Positions 55,547 through 63,990 of a DNA stretch of 64,000 nt are shown here, one piece after another. The stretch spans positions 1-64,000 of IMG/VR virus record IMGVR_UViG_3300028840_004184. The stretch is one strand, 5' to 3'. Origin of the DNA: a virus. Every line of letters starts with the position of its first letter. Within the stretch, counting starts at the first letter, position 1. Made by a program: the position numbers and the translations under genes. A model generated the notes under the pieces. The model was not told the origin of the DNA. It searched no databases and saw only the letters and a list, made by a program, of their open reading frames with translations.

Positions 55547-56268
55547 ATGAGCAATTTTCTGATATTGATATTGAGAAATTTCATGATGCAAAACAGCAGA
55601 AGCGTACTGTTGTGTCATTGGATGATGGTCAGGTTATAGAATTCGCGAGGATGTTACAGCGTCAGGCTCCTCCTGGAGATTTTAATCTGAGGTTTAATAT
55701 GTCGCCAGATGAGATAGAGCGTCAACGACATACCCTAGGGCTTATAAACGAAGATACTATTGATAGTTTTTTGAAGGCTATTGATAGTAGACAACCAGAT
55801 TTGGATCGGGAAAGGGAAATAAAAGAAGAGGATGCCAGGAGACAGAAAAGATTGGATGAACTTAATTCTTCTAGGTTTGTTAATAATGTTAAGAAGACTC
55901 CTTCACGCAAGAAGACGTTTAATAGAAGCGTGAATGAACAACAAAAAGATCTAGACGCCATGAATGATGCTAAGCACGGCGTTAAACCCAGGATGAAGTA
56001 TAATAGTGTTCAACATTATAAAGAGGTCACAGGTAAGAGATTCCGTAGGAAGCCGTCTGAAATACAAGAGGGGTTAAGTATAGAAGAGGCGTTCGAAAGA
56101 AGATTCGAAGAACCGTCTTTTCGGATTCCTGAAGACCAAGAAGAACAATTTAAGCTGGATTCTAGGCTTGGCATTAATATGTTGTGTAGTAAGTATGGTG
56201 CTAAAAGATCTGAGATTGCGGCTGAGCTTCGCAGACTTGGTGTCGATTTGGATATGTTGCCGCGATGA
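55543..56268 (+). CDS. Hypothetical charged protein, 241 residues
   Basis: Starts in an ATGA overlap with gmd. It is rich in Glu, Asp, Arg and Gln, largely helical, and the last 30 residues (NMLCSKYGAKRSEIAAELRRLG) resemble a helix-turn-helix or nucleic-acid-binding element. Overlaps the next, HTH-encoding, gene by four bases. Function unknown; DNA binding is plausible. Confidence 0.65.
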   Translation: MNEQFSDIDIEKFHDAKQQKRTVVSLDDGQVIEFARMLQRQAPPGDFNLRFNMSPDEIERQRHTLGLINEDTIDSFLKAIDSRQPDLDREREIKEEDARRQKRLDELNSSRFVNNVKKTPSRKKTFNRSVNEQQKDLDAMNDAKHGVKPRMKYNSVQHYKEVTGKRFRRKPSEIQEGLSIEEAFERRFEEPSFRIPEDQEEQFKLDSRLGINMLCSKYGAKRSEIAAELRRLGVDLDMLPR

Positions 56269-56474
56269 AAAAATCTATCAATGTGAATGAAATTATCCGG
56301 TTATACGAGATCGAAAAATTATCTAGTTATGAAATAGGTGGTAGGCTTGGTATACCTCCTTCAACTATTAGATATCATCTTAGAAAAAACAGGAAGCTTC
56401 GTGATAAGGCCGCCGCTCAAAGAGAATACTTAGCACGCCATGATCATCAGCGACTTGGTAAAAGGAGTAATTAA
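56265..56474 (+). CDS. Small helix-turn-helix protein
   Basis: A 69-residue basic protein. IIRLYEIEKLSSYEIGGRLGIPPSTIRYHLRKN is split by a turn at GGRLGIPP, giving a resolvase- or homeodomain-like helix-turn-helix of the kind that reads DNA with the second helix. A basic tail follows. It may regulate phage transcription, but no operator was identified. Confidence 0.75.
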   Translation: MKKSINVNEIIRLYEIEKLSSYEIGGRLGIPPSTIRYHLRKNRKLRDKAAAQREYLARHDHQRLGKRSN

Positions 56475-57161
56475 ATGAGTGAACCTGTGAGGAAAAAGAA
56501 AAAGCGTGGACGACCAAAAAAAGCTAAACGTAAGGATATGGCTATCAATGGTGAATGGTATCATAAATTAAGAGATAACGAGATAGGAAAAGATGAGAAG
56601 AGCGGAGACGAGTTTCCATTTTTTAGTGGTTTAGCGAGGATAGCTGATGAAGCAGGGAAAGTGTCTGAGCGTGTTATAAAGACAGAGTTTTTTCGTATAC
56701 CTCGTCCGGATGATGGTTATGCTTTGGCCGCCCATGTTGTTGTTGAAGTTGCTTTCGATGATGGTACTGTTTGGTGTGGGTCTGCTGACGCACACCCCGG
56801 TAATTGTGTCGCTTTTATTGGACACCCTACTGCTTTGGCCGAAACAAGAGCCCTAGGTAGGGCTTACCGTAGAGCCCTTGGTATCCATAAGATTTGTTTT
56901 GAGGAAAAAACCGACGGCGAAAATTGTGAACATGAAATGATTAATCAGCCAAGCCCACAGCAACTTCGATTAATAAGACATATGGCTAGTAAACATGATA
57001 TAAAACTTATAGATGTAATATCTAACGTCACCAATCGTGAAGATGTAACTGCTCTTGAAGATTTAACATATAAGGAAGCCCAGGCAGCGTCTCGTTATGT
57101 TGCCAGTGTTGCCGACAAAAAAGCTATGAGGAAAAGGAAAGATGAAAGAAAAAAAGCCTAG
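56475..57161 (+). CDS. Putative Rad52-like ssDNA-annealing protein with AT-hook
   Basis: A 228-residue protein starting directly after the previous stop. Residues 6-20 are Lys/Arg-rich and contain RGRPKK, an AT-hook. The centre (VEVAFDDGTVWCGSADAHPGN, then LAETRALGRAYRRALG near 121-136) carries the AETRA-x-x-RA-x-R signature of a group of phage and archaeal Rad52-like annealing proteins. The C-terminal SPQQLRLIRHMASKH to LTYKEAQAASRYV resembles the small helical domain found after such cores. Pairing with RecA and nucleases would give a recombination system. Family call is from memory of the motif. Confidence 0.55.
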   Translation: MSEPVRKKKKRGRPKKAKRKDMAINGEWYHKLRDNEIGKDEKSGDEFPFFSGLARIADEAGKVSERVIKTEFFRIPRPDDGYALAAHVVVEVAFDDGTVWCGSADAHPGNCVAFIGHPTALAETRALGRAYRRALGIHKICFEEKTDGENCEHEMINQPSPQQLRLIRHMASKHDIKLIDVISNVTNREDVTALEDLTYKEAQAASRYVASVADKKAMRKRKDERKKA

Positions 57162-57462
57162 TTTGTATAAAGTTAAGGGATTCAGGGGACCAACACTTAT
57201 ACCCATGATATGTCCGAAATGTGAAAAGCGTAGGATGTATAGGCCTGCCGGGCACCTAATATCAACTAATAAAGAGCTTGCTATAGATGGTAAAACAGAG
57301 CGTCTTATTGATGTGTGTGCTATATGTCAGCAAAAATATAAAGACATGGACGAAAAATATATGAAAAAGCAGGTTAGAGAGGCGAAGAGAGCTATCGAAG
57401 ACAGAAAGAGTCTTGATGGTACGGGCGTTTCTATAGAGGATACCCTTAATAATGGCGACTAA
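57142..57462 (+). CDS. Small zinc-binding protein
   Basis: A 106-residue protein overlapping the preceding gene by twenty bases. CPKC and CAIC, about 43 residues apart, form a likely zinc site, followed by a charged helix. It overlaps the FAD oxidoreductase start by eleven bases. Function unknown. Confidence 0.65.
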   Translation: MKEKKPSLYKVKGFRGPTLIPMICPKCEKRRMYRPAGHLISTNKELAIDGKTERLIDVCAICQQKYKDMDEKYMKKQVREAKRAIEDRKSLDGTGVSIEDTLNNGD

Positions 57463-58579
57463 TATCAATTATTGGTATGATACAACTAATGTAAGGGTGA
57501 AGATGAGGGCTGGTTTGCCTCGCAATAATACAGATGTAGTTATTATTGGTGGTGGGATAGCTGGTCTCAATACATTACATTGTTTGTTATCTAGAGGGAT
57601 AGATGCTATTTTGTTAGAAAAAAACGATGTAGGATTCAAGGCAAGCGGCAGAGCTAATGGCAGCGTCGGAGTTCCTTCCCGTATTGCTAAATATCCATGT
57701 TCTTTTGACGATCTGTATGGTATGGTTAAAACCAATAATAATATTCTTAGAAGAATGATTCAAACAGAAGGCATGGACTGTCATTTGGATATGTGTGGGG
57801 AATTCCAAATATGTACTGACGATCAGTCTGACAAGATGGTCGAGTCGGATGTTCATAGAGCTATTATGCATATGAATAAGGATTTATTGGATGGCATCGT
57901 TCCTAGTAAGGTGTTCGATGGTGGCTTATTTATGCCCGTGTCTTTTATGGTGAATAGTTATCGTTTGCTTTATTGTTTGGTGACTAAGTGTGAATCTTCG
58001 GGAAGCCGTATTTTTAGTCATATAGATGTTAAGAAGATAACACCACTTAAAAAAAGCGTTAAGATTACCCTGGATGATACAAATGTAATAAAGTGCAACA
58101 AGGTTGTTGTATGTAATGCTGATTTGGCCAAGAAGTTTGTTGATAACGACATATTAAGTGAGGCTACATTATATGGTGGATGCAGCCCTACTTTGCCGCT
58201 AGGTAAATGTTATACTTTTCCACCTTCGCCCATATATATATTAAACGATAATGTTAGATTGAGAATATATGGACAACGTTTATTTGTTGATGTGTTGGAT
58301 GGGCGAGATGTTATAGATGTTATGCCTAAAATATATTCCTATTTTAGTCATATTGCTGGCATAAATTTAGAATATGAGTGGTCAGGCAGAGTGGTTAATA
58401 CTAAGGATGGGCTTCCTTTGATTGGTGGTACACGTCATAGTAATGTTTATTTGAACACAGCGTTTGGGTATCACGGTTTAAGTTTTGCCTTTTTGGGTGG
58501 ACATATTATTAGTGATTGTATTATTAACGAAGTCAATGATCATAAACTTTTGTATCCTGGTCGTTTTGAAAAGGAGTAA
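57452..58579 (+). CDS. FAD-dependent amino-acid-oxidase-like enzyme
   Basis: A 375-residue protein of the DAO family. VVIIGGGIAGLNTLHCLLSRG (split at residues 30-48) is the FAD dinucleotide loop, followed by LLEKNDVGFKASGRANG, the usual G-x-x-A-S-G-R-N-G element. The C-terminus has DGLPLIGGT and GYHGLSFAFLGG, the second FAD contact. Related enzymes oxidise glycine, sarcosine or amines attached to RNA or DNA. Its place before ribonucleotide reductase and dCMP deaminase suggests nucleotide or base modification rather than catabolism, but this is inference. Confidence 0.78.
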   Translation: MATNINYWYDTTNVRVKMRAGLPRNNTDVVIIGGGIAGLNTLHCLLSRGIDAILLEKNDVGFKASGRANGSVGVPSRIAKYPCSFDDLYGMVKTNNNILRRMIQTEGMDCHLDMCGEFQICTDDQSDKMVESDVHRAIMHMNKDLLDGIVPSKVFDGGLFMPVSFMVNSYRLLYCLVTKCESSGSRIFSHIDVKKITPLKKSVKITLDDTNVIKCNKVVVCNADLAKKFVDNDILSEATLYGGCSPTLPLGKCYTFPPSPIYILNDNVRLRIYGQRLFVDVLDGRDVIDVMPKIYSYFSHIAGINLEYEWSGRVVNTKDGLPLIGGTRHSNVYLNTAFGYHGLSFAFLGGHIISDCIINEVNDHKLLYPGRFEKE

Positions 58580-58588
58580 TGTATATAG

Positions 58589-60484
58589 ATGGAACTTAGA
58601 GGACTGTCGCGAGATGTTTTTATGGACAAGTACGCCGCTCCAGGCGAAAAAGAATGGTGCGAACTATCAAAACGCGTATCTCATAATATAGCCTTAGCCG
58701 AAGGTGGTAATTACAATAAGTGGGTTGATCCGTTTTTTGACATTATAAATAATATGGACTTTATACCCGGCGGGAGAATATTGTTTGGTGCTGGTAGAGC
58801 GAATCAATCGCTACTCAATTGTTTTTCGCTACAATTTGAGGATAACGTTGAATCTTTAGGCAGGGGGCTAAGAGATGTTTATTTAATATCTTGTCAGGGG
58901 GGCGGAATTGGAATAAATTTCTCAAAAATCAGACCCAAGGGAGACCCAATACAGAATATTCCTTTTTCTGCTCCAGGGGTTGTATCTGAGATTAGAAAAA
59001 TTAATGTGATAGGCGAAGAAGTAAAGGGTGGAAAAAATAGACGCACAGCCTTATTGGCTGTTTTAAACGCAGACCATCCTGATATCTTAGATTTCCTGCA
59101 TGCTAAGTTAGATCTAAGTCAGTTAAATAATTTTAATATATCTATCGGAATAACGAATGAATTTCTCAAGTCGGTTCAGAAAAATAAAGAATGGCGTTTT
59201 AAATTTAACAACAAAGATTACAATGTATATAGTGTAGATAAAATTCCATTTGGTGACAAGAAGAAAGAAGTCGTCCAGGTAGTAGCTCTTAACGAAGAAG
59301 ATGCTATTGGTCGTGCCCGATATGCATGCAAAGATAATGCCGCAGACGACTTTAAAAATGCACGTATAGCTAAATATATGGCAAAAGATTTATGGAATAG
59401 GATTATAGAAAACTCGTGGCGGTGTGGTGATCCTGGGTTATTTAATCTTGATCTTGTGAATACACACACAACTGTTAGTTATTTTGAACGTCTTGATCAG
59501 TGCAACCCATGCGGAGAGATACCTTTACCACCCTATGGTTCTTGTTGTCTTGGTTCCATCAATTTAAATAATATGTTTAACCCCAGAACCAATGATGTTA
59601 ACTGGTCCAAGTTGAGTCGGACTATTAAAATGGCGGTTAGGTTTCTTGATGATGTTTTATCAATCAATAACTATCCTATTTCATTAACAAAAGAAGTTAG
59701 TTCAAGATCGAGACGAATAGGGCTTGGCGTCATGGGTTTGCATTATTTGCTTATTAAGAAGAAATACAGGTATGGTGATGATAAGTGTCAAGAGTTTCTT
59801 GAAAGATTATTTATGAAGATCCGTAACGAAGCCTATATTGCGTCTACAGAATTGGCTGAAGAAAAAGGCGTTTTCCCCGCGTTCGATGTCGAGGCATATC
59901 TTAAAGAAGAGTTTATTAAACATCTTCCTTCGCGAGTTACAAGACGGATCAAAAAATGCGGTATAAGAAACGCCACTCTGTTGACTATTCCTCCCACTGG
60001 GACTACTTCCATAGTTGTGGGTGTATCGTCAGGTATTGAGCCTATATTTGCCCCTGTTTATAAAAGGAGCTATAGGGACCCAGAAGATGCTTCTGTGTGG
60101 AGATCATCTATTGTTGTAGATAAATTATTTAAAGAACTATATGAAAACGGACAAGACGTTAGTCATATTATAGGGGCACATGACGTAACACCAGAGGAGC
60201 ATTTGCAAGTTCAGGCAACAGTACAGCAATTTTTAGACTCTTCGATAAGTAAAACAATTAATGTCCCAGAAAAGATAAGCACAAAACATTTGTCTGATAT
60301 AGTTTTCGAATTTATTCTTGGGCTTAAGGGTGTGACAATTTATCGTACCAACAGCAGAGGGCAAGAACCATTGATACCGATAAAAATAAAAGACGACAGT
60401 CATATGCAACGTCTTCTTAAGAAGGCTAACGAAAATGGTAGTAATTCTATAGATACATGTAAAAGTGGGTCTTGTGAGCTATGA
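58589..60484 (+). CDS. nrdJ: Class II (B12-dependent) ribonucleotide reductase
   Basis: A 631-residue protein. Cys78 (LLNCFSLQ) and the CNPCGE motif with Cys308 are active-site cysteines; GSCCLGSINL, PPTGTTS and GVTIYR complete the catalytic barrel, and the C-terminal CKSGSC (Cys624, Cys629) is the redox tail. No small subunit (NrdB) gene follows, and the ATP-cone is absent, which fits the adenosylcobalamin-dependent class II type. It reduces ribonucleotides to deoxynucleotides without oxygen requirement. The host must supply cobalamin. ATGA overlap with dCMP deaminase. Confidence 0.87.
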   Translation: MELRGLSRDVFMDKYAAPGEKEWCELSKRVSHNIALAEGGNYNKWVDPFFDIINNMDFIPGGRILFGAGRANQSLLNCFSLQFEDNVESLGRGLRDVYLISCQGGGIGINFSKIRPKGDPIQNIPFSAPGVVSEIRKINVIGEEVKGGKNRRTALLAVLNADHPDILDFLHAKLDLSQLNNFNISIGITNEFLKSVQKNKEWRFKFNNKDYNVYSVDKIPFGDKKKEVVQVVALNEEDAIGRARYACKDNAADDFKNARIAKYMAKDLWNRIIENSWRCGDPGLFNLDLVNTHTTVSYFERLDQCNPCGEIPLPPYGSCCLGSINLNNMFNPRTNDVNWSKLSRTIKMAVRFLDDVLSINNYPISLTKEVSSRSRRIGLGVMGLHYLLIKKKYRYGDDKCQEFLERLFMKIRNEAYIASTELAEEKGVFPAFDVEAYLKEEFIKHLPSRVTRRIKKCGIRNATLLTIPPTGTTSIVVGVSSGIEPIFAPVYKRSYRDPEDASVWRSSIVVDKLFKELYENGQDVSHIIGAHDVTPEEHLQVQATVQQFLDSSISKTINVPEKISTKHLSDIVFEFILGLKGVTIYRTNSRGQEPLIPIKIKDDSHMQRLLKKANENGSNSIDTCKSGSCEL

Positions 60485-60960
60485 TATTGCCAAATAGAAA
60501 ACAAGCTGAAATAGACCAAAAGTGGCTAAGGGTAGCCGAATGTATAGCCAATGAATTCAGTCGATGTAAAAAACGCAAATGCGGAGCTATTATAGTCGGT
60601 ATCTATGGCAACATAGTTGGTACCGGCTATAATTTTCATCCTAAAAAAACCTGCCTTGATCATATTTGCTTAAGAGAAGAGGTTAAGAGTGGAAGTAATA
60701 ATGATATAGGTTATTGCTGTCATGCCGAAGTCAATGCGGCTACACATGCTAATTATAATGATATGCAGAGGGCCACCATGTATGTTACGCATGCCCCATG
60801 TATTCAATGTGCTCGTTATATTTTAAATTCAGGTATTGCACGATTAGTGTACTATATAGATGACCAGGATCGTATTGATGGCATAAGGCTAATCAAGGAT
60901 TTAACGGCTGACTGTGGGCCGATGCGTTTCACTATGAGTAGCTATAAACGCCAAGAATAA
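60481..60960 (+). CDS. dCMP deaminase-like protein
   Basis: A 159-residue protein with the cytidine-deaminase zinc site: HAE (His81, Glu83) and PCxxC (Cys107, Cys110), plus KCGAIIVG in front. The size and order match phage dCMP deaminases, which make dUMP for thymidylate synthesis. It overlaps the ribonucleotide reductase gene by four bases. No thymidylate synthase is visible in the window. Confidence 0.87.
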   Translation: MILPNRKQAEIDQKWLRVAECIANEFSRCKKRKCGAIIVGIYGNIVGTGYNFHPKKTCLDHICLREEVKSGSNNDIGYCCHAEVNAATHANYNDMQRATMYVTHAPCIQCARYILNSGIARLVYYIDDQDRIDGIRLIKDLTADCGPMRFTMSSYKRQE

Positions 60961-60986
60961 CGTATCCTAAGTAGGAGTAATATTTT

Positions 60987-61631
60987 ATGAGTAATGTTAC
61001 AATTTGTGATTGGTGTAAGAAACCATTTGATGATAATCAACTCAGGCCGGTTACTTTTCCAAGCAACACTTCTATGCCAGGCAGTGGTGCCGAATCCTCA
61101 TCAGACGAGTCTTTTGATCTTTGCACAAAGTGCAACGAGCAGGTTATTTCTCGATTAAGGAGCAGGGACGTACAGCTTTTTGCCGTCAACGTGAACCCAA
61201 CCATGGGACTAGAAGAATATGTGGATGATGATGGCTATGATTTTGTTGAGGAGTCTGGTGCATCACGCAGAAATAAGAGGAGGCAGCAACCGAAGAAGGC
61301 TGATGTATGGCCTGAGGATCGTGGTGATAAAATTGCTGCTATTGAGCGTGGTGACGTGCCTGTTCGTGATGGAGAAGAAAAGTCTGCTGCACGATCGAGG
61401 TCTAGTGGTGGACGTGTATTTAAGGACTCAAAGTCCGCCGAACATGCAGGAGATAAAAGAAAATGTCCTCACATGAACAAAGGCAGGATTGCTGGTATCC
61501 AAACTGGTCGTCCTTGGCGGCAGTGTTTAGATTGCAATAAAAAGATACCCATAAAGCGACCTGACGAAAAAGGTTTAACTAGGCCGCCTGCGGGTGTTAA
61601 TTTAGTATCGAGTAATGATAGAAGAAGATAG
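60987..61631 (+). CDS. Hypothetical protein with terminal zinc fingers
   Basis: A 214-residue protein. CDWCKKPF and CTKC near the N-terminus form one zinc site, and CPHMNKG with CLDCNKK near the C-terminus may form another. The middle is disordered-looking, rich in Ser, Arg, Lys and acidic residues. Preceded by AGGAG. Possibly a nucleic-acid-binding or adaptor protein; no family recognised. Confidence 0.65.
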   Translation: MSNVTICDWCKKPFDDNQLRPVTFPSNTSMPGSGAESSSDESFDLCTKCNEQVISRLRSRDVQLFAVNVNPTMGLEEYVDDDGYDFVEESGASRRNKRRQQPKKADVWPEDRGDKIAAIERGDVPVRDGEEKSAARSRSSGGRVFKDSKSAEHAGDKRKCPHMNKGRIAGIQTGRPWRQCLDCNKKIPIKRPDEKGLTRPPAGVNLVSSNDRRR

Positions 61632-61640
61632 GAGGATATT

Positions 61641-62099
61641 ATGAGAGTTATTCTTAGCCTGGCTTTAGTTATGTTAACATTGGGTGGATGTGTTTTGTTT
61701 GGTGGGATGCAGCAGTCATTGACTCAAATGAATGATGCTCAGTTTACGGCATTAGAAAAACAAATCTATCTGATTAGTAATCGTGGCTTTGCTAGATTGT
61801 TTACTGAGCGACCAGACCTTAAAGAGGATATGGCTTCGTTTGCTGAGATTGTTGGACCATATCTTGATGAAGCTGATTCAGATGCAGCTTTTTTTATCAC
61901 TGATGTACTTGATTCCGTTTTGCTTAAAATTTCAGACCCTGATGTGAAATTTATCCTTGAATTGGCGTTATTGGAGATACAGAAGTATGGTGGGTTGAGC
62001 TATATTGATGATGCTGAAGTAGAAGCGATTTTAAATATGCGTAGCATGAAGCTTGTTCAGGCTATTTTGAAAGGATTTGTAGAAGCCTTAAATGGTTAA
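61641..62099 (+). CDS. Lipoprotein
   Basis: A 152-residue protein with a 17-residue signal ending LTLGGC (Cys17 lipidated). The mature part is helical and acidic, with no transmembrane helix. AGGAGG precedes the ATG. It is the second lipoprotein of the window (the other at 42745); both have the lipidated Cys at position 17 but no clear sequence similarity. Role unknown; spanin or superinfection exclusion are options. Confidence 0.75.
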   Translation: MRVILSLALVMLTLGGCVLFGGMQQSLTQMNDAQFTALEKQIYLISNRGFARLFTERPDLKEDMASFAEIVGPYLDEADSDAAFFITDVLDSVLLKISDPDVKFILELALLEIQKYGGLSYIDDAEVEAILNMRSMKLVQAILKGFVEALNG

Positions 62100-62562
62100 T
62101 TGCTATTTTGATAATAAAAATTATTATTTCACAGATGGAGATGGTGGCTTTACTTTTTTTGCTGGCTCTGATTCTGTGGCTATGTGGAAGTTGTCATCTG
62201 ATTATCAGAGATCGTATTTGTTGTTAATGAATATGATAGCGGATCTTAAAGTCAATGGCATTAAAAATGTCAAGATACATCACAATACTAGAATTGTAGA
62301 AGAAGTAGGGGGTGTTATTAAACCTATGAATACATGGGGAAATAATGCCCTTTTGATTATTCGTCGTAATTATTTGCCGTATCTTATTGATTATTCTATA
62401 GTTAAAATATCGTCTGAAGAACTTGCTTCTGTGATTAGCGAAGGAAGAAAAAATATACAGCATTCTTGTGATATAGATCCATCGAAATTGTTACAAAGTT
62501 TTAAACAGAAGAGATTTAGGAGGTTTAAGCGTCGTTTTTCTAAGGAGGATGTACAAAATTGA
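62092..62562 (+). CDS. Hypothetical basic protein, 156 residues
   Basis: Overlaps the lipoprotein gene by eight bases. The N-terminal 110 residues alternate strands and helices (a SSDYQRSYLLLMNMIADL helix follows early strands), loosely like an RNase H-type fold, but the acidic catalytic set is not evident. The C-terminal 25 residues are strongly basic. Function unknown. Confidence 0.6.
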   Translation: MVNCYFDNKNYYFTDGDGGFTFFAGSDSVAMWKLSSDYQRSYLLLMNMIADLKVNGIKNVKIHHNTRIVEEVGGVIKPMNTWGNNALLIIRRNYLPYLIDYSIVKISSEELASVISEGRKNIQHSCDIDPSKLLQSFKQKRFRRFKRRFSKEDVQN

Positions 62563-62675
62563 AAAGGGCAGTTGGGACAAAGGATGATCGTCGAGCAAAT
62601 TATGAGAGAAAAAAAGACGGCAAAAAAAGGGATCGCCGTAAGTCATTGTATAGGGACAAAAAATTGGAGAAATAG
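62559..62675 (+). CDS. Very small basic protein, 38 residues
   Basis: TTG start in a TTGA overlap with the preceding stop, behind AAGGAGG at 62542-62548 with a ten-base spacer. The product contains about half Lys/Arg plus Asp and no hydrophobic core (KDDRRANYERKKDGKK in the middle). The same TTGA arrangement starts genes at 47630 and 48984, which supports it. It may bind nucleic acid. Confidence 0.5.
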   Translation: MKRAVGTKDDRRANYERKKDGKKRDRRKSLYRDKKLEK

Positions 62676-62677
62676 TT

Positions 62678-62890
62678 ATGGAGAAGGAAATTAGAAATGT
62701 TTTGAAGAAATTTTTTGATAAGTATGAGGTGCCTAATTCGGCTATAGAGTCTGCTGTTACCGAAATTTTAAGACTTGCTGCCGGTGGTCCTCCTAAGCAG
62801 AAGTATGGTGCTGTAGTGATGACTGAAGAGGCTTCTATGGCTGCTGATCAGAAGCTTGGTGGTGGTCGTCAGAAGCCTCCAATCGTTTAA
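62678..62890 (+). CDS. Hypothetical small protein, 70 residues
   Basis: ATG two bases after the preceding stop, with GGAG nearby. The first 35 residues form an amphipathic helix (IRNVLKKFFDKYEVP then AVTEILRLA), followed by a Gly/Pro-rich tail. It is the last gene before the terminator at 62946. No family recognised. Confidence 0.6.
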   Translation: MEKEIRNVLKKFFDKYEVPNSAIESAVTEILRLAAGGPPKQKYGAVVMTEEASMAADQKLGGGRQKPPIV

Positions 62891-62945
62891 TCTTGCCTAA
62901 CTAAAAACATATCTACCTCAGTGGACCACAAGTTCGCTGGCCGCC

Positions 62946-62974
62946 AAACCCCCGAGTGGTGACCGGGGGTTTTT
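62946..62974 (+). terminator. Rho-independent terminator
   Basis: AAACCCCCG (62946-62954) pairs with CGGGGGTTT (62964-62972) around a nine-base loop, and the T-run continues to 62974. It ends the long gene string that begins near 21 kb. It lies in the largest gene-free gap of the window (62891-63090, 200 bases), which otherwise holds the promoter candidate at 62991-63021. Confidence 0.92.
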
Positions 62975-62990
62975 AATTCTATTCGTCTTT

Positions 62991-63021
62991 TTGTCATTAT
63001 TTAGTGTATATTTCTATATTA
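62991..63021 (+). promoter_or_regulatory. Promoter candidate for the new structural module
   Basis: TAGTGTATATTTCTATAT at 63003-63020 is the third copy of the motif seen at 8555 and 19468. TTGTCA at 62991-62996 could be a -35 box with TATATT at 63016-63021 as -10, but the 19-base spacer is long. It lies just after a terminator and about 70 bases before the next start, as expected of a promoter. Confidence 0.5.
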
Positions 63022-63090
63022 GGACTCCCTACAACCTGTTATTGTTTTGGGGTTATTGGGTTATTGTGGCTGAAAGGAGGCTATAGAATA

Positions 63091-63537
63091 ATGCGTGTTA
63101 CTCAATCCATTATTGGTAGTGGAACTACAACTCTTACATCTGACATACGTCCTGGCGTTGTACCAAGTAGAGGAACTCAACCCGCACAAGGTATAAGAGA
63201 CGGCATGAACGTTGTTGTGATCAATCCTGAAGACTTAAACTCTTCACCATTTTTTGCTTCGTCTGGTGTGATGCTTGCTGCGGATACCGTCACCGAAATT
63301 CCTGGTCTTTTACCTTTGCGGAGAACGGTGCAGTTTGCTAGTACTGGTCCCGGATGGGTGTTTATAGGCTTTAATCCTGATGAATTGACCGTTATGAATG
63401 GTTTTCCTGTGCCGATGATTAAGATGGGTAATCAGACGGGACCTGGGACGTATTTAAAATTAAATTTGTTGCCTGGTGTTCAAATATTCGCTGTTTCTAG
63501 CGGCGAAGTATCTGATGTTCGCTGGACGGAATACTAA
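63091..63537 (+). CDS. Structural protein, 148 residues
   Basis: The frame is open from 63004, but AAAGGAGG at 63073-63080 fits the ATG at 63091 with a ten-base spacer. The product is beta-rich, with Gly, Pro and Thr, three Ser-Gly pairs and an FIGFNPDE element. It is similar in size and style to the next protein; both may be capsid-decoration or head/tail completion proteins. First gene of a new module behind a promoter candidate. Confidence 0.7.
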   Translation: MRVTQSIIGSGTTTLTSDIRPGVVPSRGTQPAQGIRDGMNVVVINPEDLNSSPFFASSGVMLAADTVTEIPGLLPLRRTVQFASTGPGWVFIGFNPDELTVMNGFPVPMIKMGNQTGPGTYLKLNLLPGVQIFAVSSGEVSDVRWTEY

Positions 63538-63552
63538 ACCCGGAGGTGAATT

Positions 63553-63990
63553 ATGCCTCATACGGCAGTTACATTACCCGGAAGTGGTACTGTCCCATCT
63601 ATTTATTCTTCTTTGCCCGGAGAGGAAGACTATGGCACTGTTGATGCTGTAACGCGTCGTGATGCTGATCCTATAGCCGTTATGAATGTCGAGGACTTCT
63701 CTGCTTTTTTGGGGCCTGGAGATACCCAAATTGTCACTGTGACCGGTGGTGGTGCGGCTGTTAAGTTGGATAAAGGGATAGTTAATAGGCGTGCTGTCGC
63801 TATTGTCAATACGCATGAAACCGCTATTCTATATGTAGGTTTTCGAGATACGATTACCACGAGTGCCGGTCCATTGGCTGGTTATCCTATCCTTCCTAGA
63901 ACCGGTATATCAATTAATTGTACTAATCGATATCAGATATGGGGTAGAAGTACCGCTAATATTGATGCGGGGATTATGGAGATAGCGTAA
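63553..63990 (+). CDS. Structural protein, 145 residues
   Basis: Preceded by GGAGGTG. Beta-rich protein with AVAIVNTHETAILYVGFRD and a GISINCTNRYQIWG ending, a layout common in small phage beta-sandwich structural proteins. It shares composition and general layout with the preceding protein. Its stop overlaps the following start as TAATG. Family not recognised. Confidence 0.7.
   Translation: MPHTAVTLPGSGTVPSIYSSLPGEEDYGTVDAVTRRDADPIAVMNVEDFSAFLGPGDTQIVTVTGGGAAVKLDKGIVNRRAVAIVNTHETAILYVGFRDTITTSAGPLAGYPILPRTGISINCTNRYQIWGRSTANIDAGIMEIA

Noticed and set aside
58589-60484. Possible intein in the ribonucleotide reductase gene, a common intein host
   Set aside because: The 631-residue length and unbroken spacing of NCF, CNPCGE, PPTGTTS and the C-terminal Cys pair leave no room for one.
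62891-63090. Possible tRNA or small RNA in the largest gap
   Set aside because: No cloverleaf or acceptor stem could be formed. The gap is explained by a terminator at 62946-62974 and a promoter candidate at 62991-63021.
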